NCBI RefSeq assembly: GCF_025971945.1 | Contig: NZ_JAPDHW010000002.1 | Location: 434,001-498,000 of the forward strand | Direction of reading: 5' to 3' | Length of the DNA stretch: 64,000 nt | DNA from: Chryseobacterium kimseyorum | GTDB taxonomy: Bacteria; Bacteroidota; Bacteroidia; Flavobacteriales; Weeksellaceae | Shown: in pieces, positions 43,743 to 53,119 of the stretch | How the letters are laid out: each line of letters starts with the position of its first letter | Position numbering within the stretch: the stretch's first letter is position 1 | Notes under the pieces: generated by a model | What the model saw: the letters and a program-made list of their open reading frames with translations, nothing else | Databases searched by the model: none | Told to the model about the DNA's origin: nothing | Position numbers and translations under genes: made by a program

Positions 43743-45125
43743 ATGTCATTAATAAAAAGTATCTCCGGGATCAGAGGAACGATTGGTGGAAAAGTAAATG
43801 ATAACTTGACGCCGCTTGATGTCGTAAAATTTGCTTCGGCATTCGGAACCTGGCTTCAGAATAATAAAAATAAAAAAGATTTAACCTTAGTGATTGGCCG
43901 TGATGCCAGAATCTCGGGTTTAATGGTAAATTCTCTGGTAACTGCTACTTTGCAGGGATTGGGAATTAATGTAGTTGATCTTGGGCTTTCTACAACGCCT
44001 ACGGTAGAAATTATGGTTCCTGAATTAAATGCTGACGGTGGAATTATTTTAACCGCTTCTCACAATCCAAAGCAGTGGAATGCATTGAAACTGTTAAATG
44101 AAAAAGGCGAATTCATTAACGGTGAAAATGGTGCTGAGGTTTTGGCGTTGGCAGAAAATGAAGATTTCAATTATGCTGAGGTTGACGACTTAGGAAAATA
44201 CGAAACCAGAGATGATGCTTTTGATATTCATATCCAGCAGATTCTTGATCTGCCGATGGTGGATGCAGAAGCTATTAAAGCTAAAAAATATAAAATCGTC
44301 CTCGATGCCGTAAACTCTACTGGTGGAATTGCAATTCCAATGCTTTTAGATAAACTAGGCTGCGAAACGGTAAAATTATATTGTGAACCCAACGGACAGT
44401 TCCCACACAATCCTGAACCTTTGAAAGAGCATTTGGGAGACATCTGTGAATTGGTAGTCAAAGAAAAAGCAGATTTCGGGGTTGTAGTAGATCCTGATGT
44501 TGACAGACTGGCTTTGGTAGATGAAAACGGAGAAATGTTTGGCGAAGAATATACCCTGGTTGCTGTTGCAGATTATCTGTTGAAAAACAAAAACGGAGTT
44601 GCCATTTCAAATCTTTCTTCAAGCCGCGCATTAAGAGATGTGGCAAAGACGCACAACTCAGAATATTTTGCAAGTGCTGTAGGAGAAGTGAATGTGGTGA
44701 ATTTGATGAAAGAAAAAAATGCCGTGATCGGTGGTGAGGGAAACGGTGGAATTATCTATCCTGAACTTCATTACGGAAGAGATTCTTTAGTGGGAGTCGC
44801 TTTGTTTTTAACGCATCTGGCAAAAGAAAATAAAACAGTTTCAGAATTGAGAGCCGGCTATCCAAGTTACTTCATGGGTAAAAAGAAAATAGAATTAACT
44901 CCGGATATTAATGTGGATGATCTTTTAACTAAAATGGAAAAAGAGTATCAAAATGAAGAAGTTTCTACGGTAGACGGTGTAAAAATAGATTTTGAAAACA
45001 ATTGGGTTCATTTAAGAAAATCAAATACAGAACCTATTATCAGAATTTATACAGAGGCTTTCTCACAGGAAGAAGCCGACAAATTAGGCGATGATATGAT
45101 AGCTAAAATCAGAAGTTTGATTTAA
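43743..45125 (+). CDS. glmM: Phosphoglucosamine mutase
   Basis: This 460-residue alpha-D-phosphohexomutase converts glucosamine 6-phosphate to glucosamine 1-phosphate for cell-wall precursors. The active-site phosphoserine is Ser106 in ILTASHNPKQWNALK. The Mg loop is VVDPDVDRLALVD, the sugar loop EGNGGI, and the phosphate loop RKSNTEPIIRIYTEA. It could act on mannose/glucose phosphates as well; the name follows the usual Bacteroidota assignment. Confidence 0.88.
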   Translation: MSLIKSISGIRGTIGGKVNDNLTPLDVVKFASAFGTWLQNNKNKKDLTLVIGRDARISGLMVNSLVTATLQGLGINVVDLGLSTTPTVEIMVPELNADGGIILTASHNPKQWNALKLLNEKGEFINGENGAEVLALAENEDFNYAEVDDLGKYETRDDAFDIHIQQILDLPMVDAEAIKAKKYKIVLDAVNSTGGIAIPMLLDKLGCETVKLYCEPNGQFPHNPEPLKEHLGDICELVVKEKADFGVVVDPDVDRLALVDENGEMFGEEYTLVAVADYLLKNKNGVAISNLSSSRALRDVAKTHNSEYFASAVGEVNVVNLMKEKNAVIGGEGNGGIIYPELHYGRDSLVGVALFLTHLAKENKTVSELRAGYPSYFMGKKKIELTPDINVDDLLTKMEKEYQNEEVSTVDGVKIDFENNWVHLRKSNTEPIIRIYTEAFSQEEADKLGDDMIAKIRSLI

Positions 45126-45252
45126 AAAAAATTAACATCTGTTTCATCATTTTAATCGTATTTATTATTAACTTTAAAAGTAATAAGATTATCAGAAGCG
45201 AGTATTTGTACATCTCATATCTCTGGTCTTAAATCTTAAAACTCTTTTTATA

Positions 45253-46632
45253 TTGGAAGAATATTTTGGAAATGAACTCGTAAAAAAGTTCGAGGAAATG
45301 ATGGAAAACAATGATGAATTCTACTTCGATACAGAAGAATTAGATGACATTATTGTTTATTATCTGGAGTTGGGAGATTTTAATTACGCTGATATGGCGG
45401 TTAATTACGGTCTCAAACTTCATCCCAATTCTTTGGATATCAAGATCAAAAAACTTGAAGTACTCTTAGAATGGGAAGATTATAATACGGCGAAGGAAAT
45501 GATCGACGAGTTAAAAGGTTCTTCTATGGAGAATACAGACTTTTTGGTATGCTACGCGAAGTATTATTCGAATTTAGGAAACCCTAGAAAATCTATTGAA
45601 ATCTGCAAAAAAGCTTTAGAATTAAACGAAGAAGAAAACTTCCTGAATAATTTTATTGCAGATGAATATGTGAATTTGGGAGATCCTTTTAACGCTCTTA
45701 AACATTATCAACAAGCATTGAAAGAAGATCCTACGGATGAATATTCACTGGAAAACGCAATGATCTGTTTCAGTGATTTGAATAAGAGTGAGGAAGCTAT
45801 TGCTTTCCTGAATGACTATCTTGATAATTTTGCCTACTCAGAAGTTGCATGGAGCGAGTACGGACAATATTATTTCAACAGAAAAAACTACGAAGAAGCC
45901 ATCAGAGGTTTCGACTATATGCTGGCAATCAATTCCAGCGCTGTTGGGGTTTATGCGAGTAAAGCGGCTTGCTATGAAGCTTTAAATCAATACAAAAAAG
46001 CAGTAGAAGTTTATGAAGAAATGCTGGAGCTGGAATACACAAAGGCGTTTACATTTTATAAAATCGGACTGTGTTATAAAGCTTTAAAACAGCCGACTGT
46101 AGCTTTAAATTATTTCCAGAAATCACTGAGAGAAGATCCTCAGTTTTACATGGCGATGATGGAGCAGTCTTACTTATATGAAGAAATGGGCGGAATGCCG
46201 GAAGCTCTTCACTTTGCAAGAGAAGCTACATTGCTGAACGATGGAAATCTTGATTATCAGAAAAGACTGGCATTTCTATTTATCGATTCAGGAAAGTTTG
46301 AAGAAAGTCTTTCCTGCCTTAAAAAATTGGTAGATGCCGAACCGTCAAGATTTTATAACTGGTATGCGTACACTGAAGTTTTAATGTTGGTGGGCGAATA
46401 TGAGGAGGCGGTTACCGTTTTGATTGCAGCCTTACAGCATCATAATCGTGCAGAACTTTATTATCAGCTGAGTAACTGTTATTTTAATTTAAAAAATACG
46501 ACAAGAGGCGCAGAAACTTTAGAAAAAGCATTAGAATTGGATTCTTCGATGATTACTGATATGCAGAAGAAATATCCGTATATTAAAGATGAGGTGAAGA
46601 AAGTAAAAGCTAAAGTGAAGAAGAAAAATTAA
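45253..46632 (+). CDS. Tetratricopeptide repeat protein
   Basis: This 459-residue cytoplasmic protein is composed of about ten TPR units (about 50-445, for example AIEICKKALELNEEE-like and YNTAKEMIDELK-like helices) with a Lys-rich tail. It has no signal peptide. The start is a TTG at 45253; the first in-frame ATG is at codon 16. Homologues are widespread in flavobacteria and of unknown role. Confidence 0.82.
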   Translation: MEEYFGNELVKKFEEMMENNDEFYFDTEELDDIIVYYLELGDFNYADMAVNYGLKLHPNSLDIKIKKLEVLLEWEDYNTAKEMIDELKGSSMENTDFLVCYAKYYSNLGNPRKSIEICKKALELNEEENFLNNFIADEYVNLGDPFNALKHYQQALKEDPTDEYSLENAMICFSDLNKSEEAIAFLNDYLDNFAYSEVAWSEYGQYYFNRKNYEEAIRGFDYMLAINSSAVGVYASKAACYEALNQYKKAVEVYEEMLELEYTKAFTFYKIGLCYKALKQPTVALNYFQKSLREDPQFYMAMMEQSYLYEEMGGMPEALHFAREATLLNDGNLDYQKRLAFLFIDSGKFEESLSCLKKLVDAEPSRFYNWYAYTEVLMLVGEYEEAVTVLIAALQHHNRAELYYQLSNCYFNLKNTTRGAETLEKALELDSSMITDMQKKYPYIKDEVKKVKAKVKKKN

Positions 46633-46718
46633 TTAAATGGGTCTTGAGAACTGGAATATGGATGCTTTGCTTTGCCCTACATACAATTCACTCTTTTCAC
46701 CTGATAAGGTTTAAAAAT

Positions 46719-47284
46719 TAATTTAAATAAAATAATCCTGCAGCAATGCGGGATTTATTTTTGAAAGAAAGTCATCAGGTTTGATTAATTCAAGTGATGA
46801 AACTTAGTGATCTCTGCTAAGTTAAACGCCTTAGCGAACTTAAAAGCAGAGTAGTTAAAAATCATAGCGGACTTTCTGTTCAAAACATGCATTCAAGTAA
46901 TTTAAATAAAATAATCCTGCAGCAATGTGGGAATTATTTTTTTTGGATAACATCTATCAATCGAGCTAATGTGATCAGGAAACTTTGCGGTCTCTGCTAA
47001 GTGAAACGCCTTTGCGAACTTAAAAACGGTTAGTAATTAAAAAAATCTTAGCGGACTTTGCGTTTAAATTTAAAAACATTTCAATAATTTAAATAAAATA
47101 ATCCTGCAACAATGCGGGATTTATTTTTGAAAAAGAGTCATTAAACTTTGTTGTCTCTGCTAAGTGGAACGCCTTAGCGAACTTAAAAGCGGTTAGTACT
47201 TAAAAAAAATCTTAGCGGACTTTGCGTTTAAATTTAAAAACATTTTCAATAATTTAAATAAAACAACGTGGATTTATTTTTGAA
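46719..47284. repeat. Tandem intergenic repeat, three full units and one partial
   Basis: Units begin at 46719, 46898, 47085 and 47250, with lengths of about 179, 187 and 165 bp plus a 35-bp partial. Each opens with TAATTTAAATAAAATAATCC, then a hairpin-like CCTGCAGCAATGCGGG and T run, then CTCTGCTAAG, ACGCCTTAGCGAACTTAAAA and TAGCGGACTTTGCGTTTAAA. The last partial unit runs into the 3' end of the DMT gene. No gene is present from 46633 to 47273. Confidence 0.88.
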
Positions 47285-48158
47285 CAACAGCCTTAGCCCT
47301 TAAAAAGATCAAACCGGCAATAATGATACTTGCCCCTGCAAATTGCAAAACCGTCAGTTTTTCACCATCTAAAATTCCCCAGATAATCGCAACGATCGGC
47401 ATTAACAAGGTAACCGTTGATGCAAAAAGTGGAGTAGAGACTTTCAACAGACGGTAATTCATCATCATCGCCAGTCCGGTTCCGAAAACCGATAGAAGTC
47501 CCACAAACAGTAAACCCGTCATGTTTTCTTTTGAAAAGGTGAATGTTGACACGAAGCCGGTTGATATCAATGCGATCAATGACGGCACAAACAAAATGAA
47601 GGAAAATACAAATGCTGATAAGACCGTCGACGAAACTTCCATCAATTTCGATTTTACGGTTGTCGTACTGATGGCGTAGCATAATGTTGCCAAAAGCAAA
47701 AGCAGAATTGGAAATATTTTAAACTGAGCGTCGTCTCCGCCGCCCAATGCGAGCAGACAAACTCCGGTAAAGCTGATGAAAATTCCGATCATCTGTCTTT
47801 TAGTAGTTTCAAATTTCCAGAATAATGTTCCGACAATGATGACGAAAATAGGCATCATTGAGTTAATAATTCCGGCAATACTGCTGCTGATTTCTGTCTC
47901 GGCGATAGGAAACAGGAACATCGGGATGAAATTTCCCGCAAATGCGGCTAGAATAAGCCATTTTAAATGTTTCTTCGGGAAAAGTCTGTATTTTGATATG
48001 GCAATTGGCATCAGGATAATTCCCGCAATCAAAACCCTTAACGCTCCGACCTGATAAGGAGTAAAATGATCTAAAGATTTTTTAATTAAAATAAAAGATG
48101 ATCCCCAAATAATACTGAGGACAATCAGAAGAATCCATTTTTCTTTATCTGCGTTCAT
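47274..48158 (-). CDS. EamA/DMT-family transporter
   Basis: This 294-residue protein has ten hydrophobic helices in two EamA halves (IIWGSSFILIKKSL at the start of the first; FGTGLAMMMNYRLLKVSTPL and PIVAIIWGILDGEKLT in the second). It belongs to the drug/metabolite transporter superfamily; substrate unknown. Its 5' end overlaps the aat 3' end by 14 bp, so the two are co-transcribed. Confidence 0.9.
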   Translation of the reverse strand: MNADKEKWILLIVLSIIWGSSFILIKKSLDHFTPYQVGALRVLIAGIILMPIAISKYRLFPKKHLKWLILAAFAGNFIPMFLFPIAETEISSSIAGIINSMMPIFVIIVGTLFWKFETTKRQMIGIFISFTGVCLLALGGGDDAQFKIFPILLLLLATLCYAISTTTVKSKLMEVSSTVLSAFVFSFILFVPSLIALISTGFVSTFTFSKENMTGLLFVGLLSVFGTGLAMMMNYRLLKVSTPLFASTVTLLMPIVAIIWGILDGEKLTVLQFAGASIIIAGLIFLRAKAVVQK

Positions 48159-48798
48159 TATTTTCGTACAACGTTTTGAGAAACTCTTGTTTAGAAATCA
48201 TTGTTGCTCCCAAACTTTCAAGATGTTCGGTATGAGACTGGCAGTCGATTAAAGCGAACTGGTCTTTATGAGCTTCCACAAAATTAATAAAGCCGGCTTT
48301 TGAAGCGTTGCTCACTTTGGCAAACATACTTTCTCCGCAGAAGACTTTGCCTACCTGCAAACCATAAAAGCCACCAACCAGTTCCCCGTTTTGCCAAACT
48401 TCAACACTTCTGGCAAATCCATACTCATGAAGTTGGATAAAAGATTCCATCAATTCATCAGAAAGCCAGGTTCCGTCCTGTCCTTTTCGGCTGACCTGCT
48501 GGCAGTTTTTAATCACCTCTCTGAAATTCTGATTTTCGGTAAATGTGAAAAGATGATTATTTAAAATTTTCCGCATCGATTTGGAGACTTTTAATTCACT
48601 CGGGAAAAGCACAAACCTGGGGTCAGGACACCACCATAGAATTTCTTCATCAGGATTGAACCACGGGAAAATACCATTCTGATAGGCAAACCAAATTCTT
48701 TCCATCGATAAATCGCCTCCGAATGCAATAATGCCTTCGTGACCGTCATAAATCTGCGGATTGGGAAATGAAATTTCGTTTGGATCTAATCGAATCAT
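48145..48798 (-). CDS. aat: Leucyl/phenylalanyl-tRNA-protein transferase
   Basis: This 217-residue enzyme adds Leu or Phe from tRNA to proteins with N-terminal Arg/Lys, marking them for ClpS/ClpAP. It has GIIAFGGDLSMERIWFAYQN, GIFPWFNPDEEILWWCPDPR and GGFYGLQVGKVFCGESMF. A GTG at 48816 is in frame but lies within the preceding terminator's stem and T run, so the ATG at 48798 is chosen. Confidence 0.93.
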   Translation of the reverse strand: MIRLDPNEISFPNPQIYDGHEGIIAFGGDLSMERIWFAYQNGIFPWFNPDEEILWWCPDPRFVLFPSELKVSKSMRKILNNHLFTFTENQNFREVIKNCQQVSRKGQDGTWLSDELMESFIQLHEYGFARSVEVWQNGELVGGFYGLQVGKVFCGESMFAKVSNASKAGFINFVEAHKDQFALIDCQSHTEHLESLGATMISKQEFLKTLYENNERR

Positions 48799-48807
48799 AG
48801 GTGAAAA

Positions 48808-48833
48808 AAATCCCACTTAAAAAGCGGGATTGT
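48808..48833 (-). terminator. Terminator of the DUF3127 gene
   Basis: On the minus strand AATCCCGC and GTGGGATT form the stem, followed by seven T. It separates the DUF3127 gene from aat. Confidence 0.75.
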
Positions 48834-48852
48834 ATTTGGTGGTATGCTTTAA

Positions 48853-49236
48853 TTAAAAAGGTAAATCGTCATCGTCGTCTCCTGCAAAAGGATTTTCGTT
48901 AGAAACCGGTGATGCAGATTGCTGAGAAGAAGCCTGCGTTGGCTCAGAACCAGTACCGCCATCCATTACTTTTTCTACTCTCCATCCGGTAATTGAGTTG
49001 AAGTATTTAGTTTCTCCCTGTGGCGAAACCCATTCTCTTCCTCTGATGTTGATTCCTACCTTTACATTTTCTCCTTCTTTCAAAGCATCCAATAAATTTA
49101 TTTTATCTTGTAAAAATTCAATGTTTATTGGTTGCGGGTACTGTTCTTGTGTAAGAATAACCATTTCTCTCTTTTGAAAACCACTTGCAAATGTTTGAAC
49201 ATCAGTGATTTTCTTTACCGTTCCTTGTAATTCCAT
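48853..49236 (-). CDS. DUF3127 OB-fold protein
   Basis: This 127-residue protein matches DUF3127, a Bacteroidota OB-fold family: MELQGTVKKITDVQTFASGF, KREMVILTQEQYPQPI, INIRGREWVSPQGETKYFNS. The flexible tail ends in DDDDDLPF, just like the protein-binding tip of SSB, so single-stranded DNA binding and contact with repair proteins are plausible. The ATG at 49236 fits the family start. Confidence 0.88.
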   Translation of the reverse strand: MELQGTVKKITDVQTFASGFQKREMVILTQEQYPQPINIEFLQDKINLLDALKEGENVKVGINIRGREWVSPQGETKYFNSITGWRVEKVMDGGTGSEPTQASSQQSASPVSNENPFAGDDDDDLPF

Positions 49237-49334
49237 ATCGTAATTATTAACTTTGTAAAAGTAGTAAATTGAAATGTAATAAAACAACACGGAAAGAAAT
49301 TTTGTAAAAAAAATAAAAATATTTTCGAAAAGTC

Positions 49335-49364
49335 TTGCAAATACAAATTATTGCCCTATATTTG
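49335..49364 (+). promoter_or_regulatory. Promoter of the tRNA cluster
   Basis: TTG at 49335-49337, a 19-bp spacer, then TATATTTG at 49357-49364. This is a full consensus promoter, 47 bp before the first tRNA. Confidence 0.72.
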
Positions 49365-49410
49365 CACTCACAAAAACGAAACAAGATCTTTAAAATAACT
49401 CAATAATAAT

Positions 49411-49492
49411 GCGGATGTGGTGTAATTGGTAGCCACGCCAGACTTAGGATCTGGTGCCGTGAGGCGTGGGGGTTCGAGTCCCTTCATCCGCA
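49411..49492 (+). tRNA. tRNA-Leu (anticodon TAG)
   Basis: 82-nt class II tRNA. Acceptor GCGGATG pairs with CATCCGC, the anticodon stem CCAGA/TCTGG encloses CTTAGGA, and a long variable arm and GGTTCGAGTCC T-arm are present. The CCA end is not encoded. Confidence 0.95.
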
Positions 49493-49498
49493 CTAATT

Positions 49499-49571
49499 GC
49501 GAAAATAGCTCAGCTGGTAGAGCACAACCTTGCCAAGGTTGGGGTCGCGGGTTCGAGTCCCGTTTTTCGCT
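49499..49571 (+). tRNA. tRNA-Gly (anticodon GCC)
   Basis: 73-nt tRNA. Acceptor GCGAAAA pairs with TTTTCGC, the anticodon stem CAACC/GGTTG encloses TTGCCAA, and the T-arm GGGTTCGAGTCCC is intact. Confidence 0.95.
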
Positions 49572-49579
49572 CTCATCAC

Positions 49580-49663
49580 GCCCTGGTGGTGGAATTGGTA
49601 GACACGCAGGACTTAAAATCCTGTATCCGCAAGGATGTACGGGTTCAAGTCCCGTCTGGGGTA
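49580..49663 (+). tRNA. tRNA-Leu (anticodon TAA)
   Basis: 84-nt class II tRNA. The anticodon stem CAGGA/TCCTG encloses CTTAAAA, with a long variable arm and the T-arm GGGTTCAAGTCCC. Its 3' end borders the AT-rich accessory region, so it is a candidate integration site, but no second copy of its 3' end is visible in the window. Confidence 0.94.
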
Positions 49664-49668
49664 CTAAA

Positions 49669-49704
49669 AACTCTCTGTAACTACGGTTATCAGAGAGTTT
49701 TTTG
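49669..49704 (+). terminator. Terminator of the tRNA cluster
   Basis: AACTCTCTG pairs with CAGAGAGTT (about 49670-49699) and six or more T follow. Confidence 0.85.
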
Positions 49705-49945
49705 TTTTAAGGGGGAACAATAGGGGGAACATTTAATTTTCTACTAAATTTTTCTCTTTTACTATTACTTATCAATAAATGTACTTTACAAAGTTTACTA
49801 ATGTCCTATTTGTTTGCAATGGAAATTTCTTGCACGAAATATTGAATAATTAATAAATCGTTTTGTGAGATTATTCTTCAAATAATAATTGTTTTTCTTT
49901 TTTAGTAATGAAAATAGTGTCGACAACCAAATCTGAAGATAAATA
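49705..49945. other. AT-rich gap with no credible gene
   Basis: Nothing codes convincingly here. One copy of the 18-bp unit motif lies at 49857-49875, but no gene lies between it and the tRNAs. This may be the worn end of the cassette-like array. Confidence 0.5.
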
Positions 49946-50902
49946 TTAATAATATTCAATTTCATAAAAATGTTCGGTAGTAATTGCATTGATTTCTCCT
50001 TCAGTAAGTACGTAAATTTTATTGCCCCACCGATCGTATTTATAATGTGATCGACTTTCAGCTTTTGTCCCGTTTTTTATATCTCCACTAAAACGAAAAC
50101 GATGCATTGTGAGATCACCCATTTCATTATATTCAAAATTCTCTATAGAATATAAATTTTTATTATTGAATTCAACACTTTTTATCTTTTGGTTTTTATC
50201 GTTGTAACTGTTAAAAACTGTTCGACTTTTATAATTCTCTTTAATTAAATTATTACTTTTTGAATAGGTAAATTCTCTGAATCCAATTATTTCATTACTC
50301 TCACGTTCTTCAATCCTTACTTTGTTTTTATTATAAATTAAAACTGTTGAGTATGGTGAGTTAGGAAATTTAGTGTTCTTAAATTGATTTGGCTTATTTT
50401 GATGATCGTATTCAACAGCTGTTTCAGATAATGTTAAAAGCTGATTTTTTTCATTGAAATGATATTTGCTGTGGTTAACAGTATCGTTTTTTACAACTCT
50501 GATTTTTTCTTTCAAACGTTTTTGTTCATCATAATGGTAGTAAATATTAATATATCCCCGCTCATTTGTGATGTATTTTTTTCCTTCTCGATCAAATAAA
50601 TCATAAGAAAACAAATTCTTATCCCCGTTGAGTGCATACTTAAGATATGTTGAAATTTTTTTTATTTGTTTTGCCCCTTTTTTAGGTATGAACTCAAAAG
50701 GCTTAACCTGAAAGATATATACCCCATAATCAAAATTTAAAGTAGGATTGATAAACTGGAAATTCTCAATTTCAACATCTTTAATCTGATCAAATTGAAG
50801 ATCCTCGACATTTAAATAAATTCGGTCTAAAGAATTGGATGTGTATTGAGCGAACAACAGAAAATTGAGTAAAATAAAGAAGGTAAAGTAGATTTTCTTC
50901 AT
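49946..50902 (-). CDS. Secreted YD-repeat-like protein
   Basis: This 318-residue protein has a signal peptide (FFILLNFLLFAQ) and repeated short hairpin-like strands such as YYHYDEQKRLKEKI, YHFNEKNQLLTL, NFEYNEMGDLTMHRF and YKYDRWGNKIYV. The pattern Y-x-Y-D/N-x-x-x-x-L resembles YD/Rhs-type repeats but is not a full Rhs core. Function unknown; it may be an exported accessory protein. The Met at 50902 begins the signal peptide. Confidence 0.68.
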   Translation of the reverse strand: MKKIYFTFFILLNFLLFAQYTSNSLDRIYLNVEDLQFDQIKDVEIENFQFINPTLNFDYGVYIFQVKPFEFIPKKGAKQIKKISTYLKYALNGDKNLFSYDLFDREGKKYITNERGYINIYYHYDEQKRLKEKIRVVKNDTVNHSKYHFNEKNQLLTLSETAVEYDHQNKPNQFKNTKFPNSPYSTVLIYNKNKVRIEERESNEIIGFREFTYSKSNNLIKENYKSRTVFNSYNDKNQKIKSVEFNNKNLYSIENFEYNEMGDLTMHRFRFSGDIKNGTKAESRSHYKYDRWGNKIYVLTEGEINAITTEHFYEIEYY

Positions 50903-51003
50903 AAAATGGTTTTTCAAAAATAATTAAACTACACTATAATTGTAAGAATTATCTATTATACAATTTTTCATTCCGTAATTTGTGTTATCATCATTTTGTG
51001 AGA

Positions 51004-51192
51004 TTATTTGAACATTAAATGAGCAAGTTGAAACATCGTTTTAGCTTTATATTCTTTCTTTAATTTATAGACAAATTTCTCAACTGAACTTAGACTGCTG
51101 GTTTCAAAGTTATTTTCTTTTAGATATTCTGATATTTCAGTGATTGTGAAACCGTCCTTTAGTAATTCAATGATTTTATTTTTGTATCCCAT
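51004..51192 (-). CDS. Small helix-turn-helix-like protein
   Basis: This 62-residue protein reads IIELLKDGFTITEISEYLKE then SSVEKFVYKLKKEYKAKTMFQLAHL. The spacing resembles a LuxR-type C-terminal helix-turn-helix (a first helix with ITEIS, then SVE-KFVYKLKKEY-A-KT-FQLA). If so, it is a stand-alone DNA-binding domain. It follows the 73-residue gene by 20 bp, and its stop codon lies within a copy of the 18-bp motif. Confidence 0.6.
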   Translation of the reverse strand: MGYKNKIIELLKDGFTITEISEYLKENNFETSSLSSVEKFVYKLKKEYKAKTMFQLAHLMFK

Positions 51193-51212
51193 CTTCCTAT
51201 TTCTTACATTAT

Positions 51213-51434
51213 TTATTCTTGATAATCTAACAGCAAACTAACACTGTATTCATTTGAATCTTCTTTTTCTTTATGCCAGATGACATCCCTAACAATCAAA
51301 TAATCTTCCATTTGGCTAAGTTCTTCTCCAGGAAAGAAATCTCCGGTAAATAGCTTTTCTCCTATTCTTGGAAGAACAGGAGATTTCCAATTCATGGGTT
51401 TTCGATGAAAATCAATACATAAGATTACAGTCAT
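51213..51434 (-). CDS. Small hypothetical protein
   Basis: This 73-residue protein (VILCIDFHRKPMNWKSPVLP, LIVRDVIWHKEKED) has no family I recognise. The normal amino-acid mix, the 20-bp spacing to the next gene and the 18-bp motif 11 bp before its start support it as real. It looks like a small cytoplasmic beta-rich protein. Confidence 0.55.
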   Translation of the reverse strand: MTVILCIDFHRKPMNWKSPVLPRIGEKLFTGDFFPGEELSQMEDYLIVRDVIWHKEKEDSNEYSVSLLLDYQE

Positions 51435-51629
51435 AACTTTTTTTTATCGTTTTCTTTTTTGAAATTTAGTTTAGCTGTTATTAATGTTCTTAGATTTTGA
51501 GATGGTAAGGCAATCGAGTATAAATTTCAATCTTATACAAAAGTTTAATAGAAATAAAACCTTTGAAATTTCGCACCACTATTGCAAAAAGCTTGTTGAT
51601 AGTTTGCTCTTTTTCGATTGTTTATGTTA

Positions 51630-52280
51630 TTATGTATTTTGCATTGTATAACACATTGTCTTTGTTGTCGGTTCTATAAAAATGTATAAATTTCCATCAC
51701 ACCAAAAGTTTAATTTTTGGAAATATTCTTCCATTCCTTTTGTTGGTTCAACGTTGCTAAACGTTGCTTCAATATCACTAAAACTTCCTAATTGACACAA
51801 AAATCTCATAGATTTTCCACTTTTCGGGCATTTTGGAATTTCCGCTTCTTGTAGCCAATCTGGGTGGCCACAAATTCCTATACTTTCAAATTCGTCAATT
51901 TCTTCTTTTTCCTCTAAACTTACTTTAACTCCTTCCCAAATAATTTTTGAGTTTTTATCAATTTCGTCAAATGCACTTGTTGACGAAGTAGTGTCCATAG
52001 GTTCAATAATTGTCGGACTATTTGGATTTGAATAGTCAAGAAAAACAAAATATTCGTCAGTATAAATTGGATGAATTAGGTTTACTCTGAATGGAAGCCA
52101 AGAAAAAACTGGATCTGAATTGTCTATAAAACCCAAATATTGAAACCCAGCTAAAAATTCATTGTTTGGAATCGTAAAATCTTGTGGAATTTCTCCTCCT
52201 ATTTGATGTTTACCATTTTCATCTTTTATTATTTCGTATTGCATTTTTTTTGTCTTAAAAAATTTGTCAAATAGTCCCAT
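51630..52280 (-). CDS. DUF1963/YwqG-like protein
   Basis: This 216-residue protein shows the YwqG (DUF1963) C-terminal pattern: GICGHPDWLQEAEIPKCPKS, KSMRFLCQLGSF and FWCDGNLYIFIEPTTKTM. DUF1963 proteins are often found among immunity proteins of polymorphic toxin systems, but no toxin is adjacent. A copy of the 18-bp motif lies 14 bp upstream of the start. Confidence 0.72.
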   Translation of the reverse strand: MGLFDKFFKTKKMQYEIIKDENGKHQIGGEIPQDFTIPNNEFLAGFQYLGFIDNSDPVFSWLPFRVNLIHPIYTDEYFVFLDYSNPNSPTIIEPMDTTSSTSAFDEIDKNSKIIWEGVKVSLEEKEEIDEFESIGICGHPDWLQEAEIPKCPKSGKSMRFLCQLGSFSDIEATFSNVEPTKGMEEYFQKLNFWCDGNLYIFIEPTTKTMCYTMQNT

Positions 52281-52398
52281 ATCTTTTTATATGTATCGTT
52301 TTTTGAGACTATTAATACATAACTGAATAATTATTAAATGTTTTATACAATAAAGATTTCAATTTAAATCAATCGCAGTATAAAGACATAGCAATAAT

Positions 52399-52914
52399 TT
52401 ACTCAATCATTTTACTGATAATATCATTATACTTAATCTGCTGTTCTAAATTTGAACCATGGCCAGTATCCAGATCATATTTAGTCTGAAAAGCAATATA
52501 TTCAGCAAAGGTTATATCATACAATTTTTGAAAATTGTTATTAAAATCTGTTACTCCCCTTATTTCCTTATCTACTATTTTTTGAAGGTAAGTTGCAAAG
52601 GCATGCGCTATATCAAAATGCTTCTGTTCATGATTTAAAACATAGGTATTTGATGATTGATCTTTTCTAAACCAGGAGTCTTCAGAATTAAAAACTGCAT
52701 AGATCTTAATTTTTATATTACCCGTCCAAATAGATTTTGAAACAATCCGAAAATTTATGGCAACATTTGATTCCGCAGCACTAAAGCCATCTTCCGTAAA
52801 AATAGTTCTTTTGAAATCGTCAAAATTCAACTTACGTTCTTCAGACCATTCAATAGCCTGACAGAATAATAGTTGAGTAAAGAATAAAAATATAAAATGC
52901 AGTGTTAACTTCAT
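52399..52914 (-). CDS. DUF922-like secreted protein (putative protease)
   Basis: This 171-residue protein has a signal peptide (FFTQLLFCQA), IEWSEERKLNFDDFKR near the N-terminus and a DUF922-type site LNHEQKHFDIAHAFATYL. The H-E-x-x-H-like pattern (HEQKH) supports a zinc-dependent protease fold. The substrate is unknown. A variant of the 18-bp motif lies about 50 bp upstream. Confidence 0.72.
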   Translation of the reverse strand: MKLTLHFIFLFFTQLLFCQAIEWSEERKLNFDDFKRTIFTEDGFSAAESNVAINFRIVSKSIWTGNIKIKIYAVFNSEDSWFRKDQSSNTYVLNHEQKHFDIAHAFATYLQKIVDKEIRGVTDFNNNFQKLYDITFAEYIAFQTKYDLDTGHGSNLEQQIKYNDIISKMIE

Positions 52915-53119
52915 AATAATTAATTAAAACAAAATGCAATAATAATATTAATTATATAGTATTAATCGTTTTTTAAGATTTATATATCTCTAATTAGCAT
53001 TATTATAAGCACTTTTTGCTGGTTATCAATTAACAGAAAGAAAAAATTATAGTATTACCAAATGAAAGGAAGTACAAGAAAATATTTTTTTTATATTATG
53101 CATAGTGCAGATTAATACT

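Noticed and set aside
46719..47284. CRISPR array
   Set aside because: The repeat units are 165-187 bp with no short repeat-spacer pattern and no cas genes nearby.
49798..49989. A 63-codon minus-strand frame
   Set aside because: It overlaps the 3' end of the YD-like gene, is rich in Asn/Lys/Ile as expected of random AT-rich DNA, and crosses a copy of the 18-bp motif.
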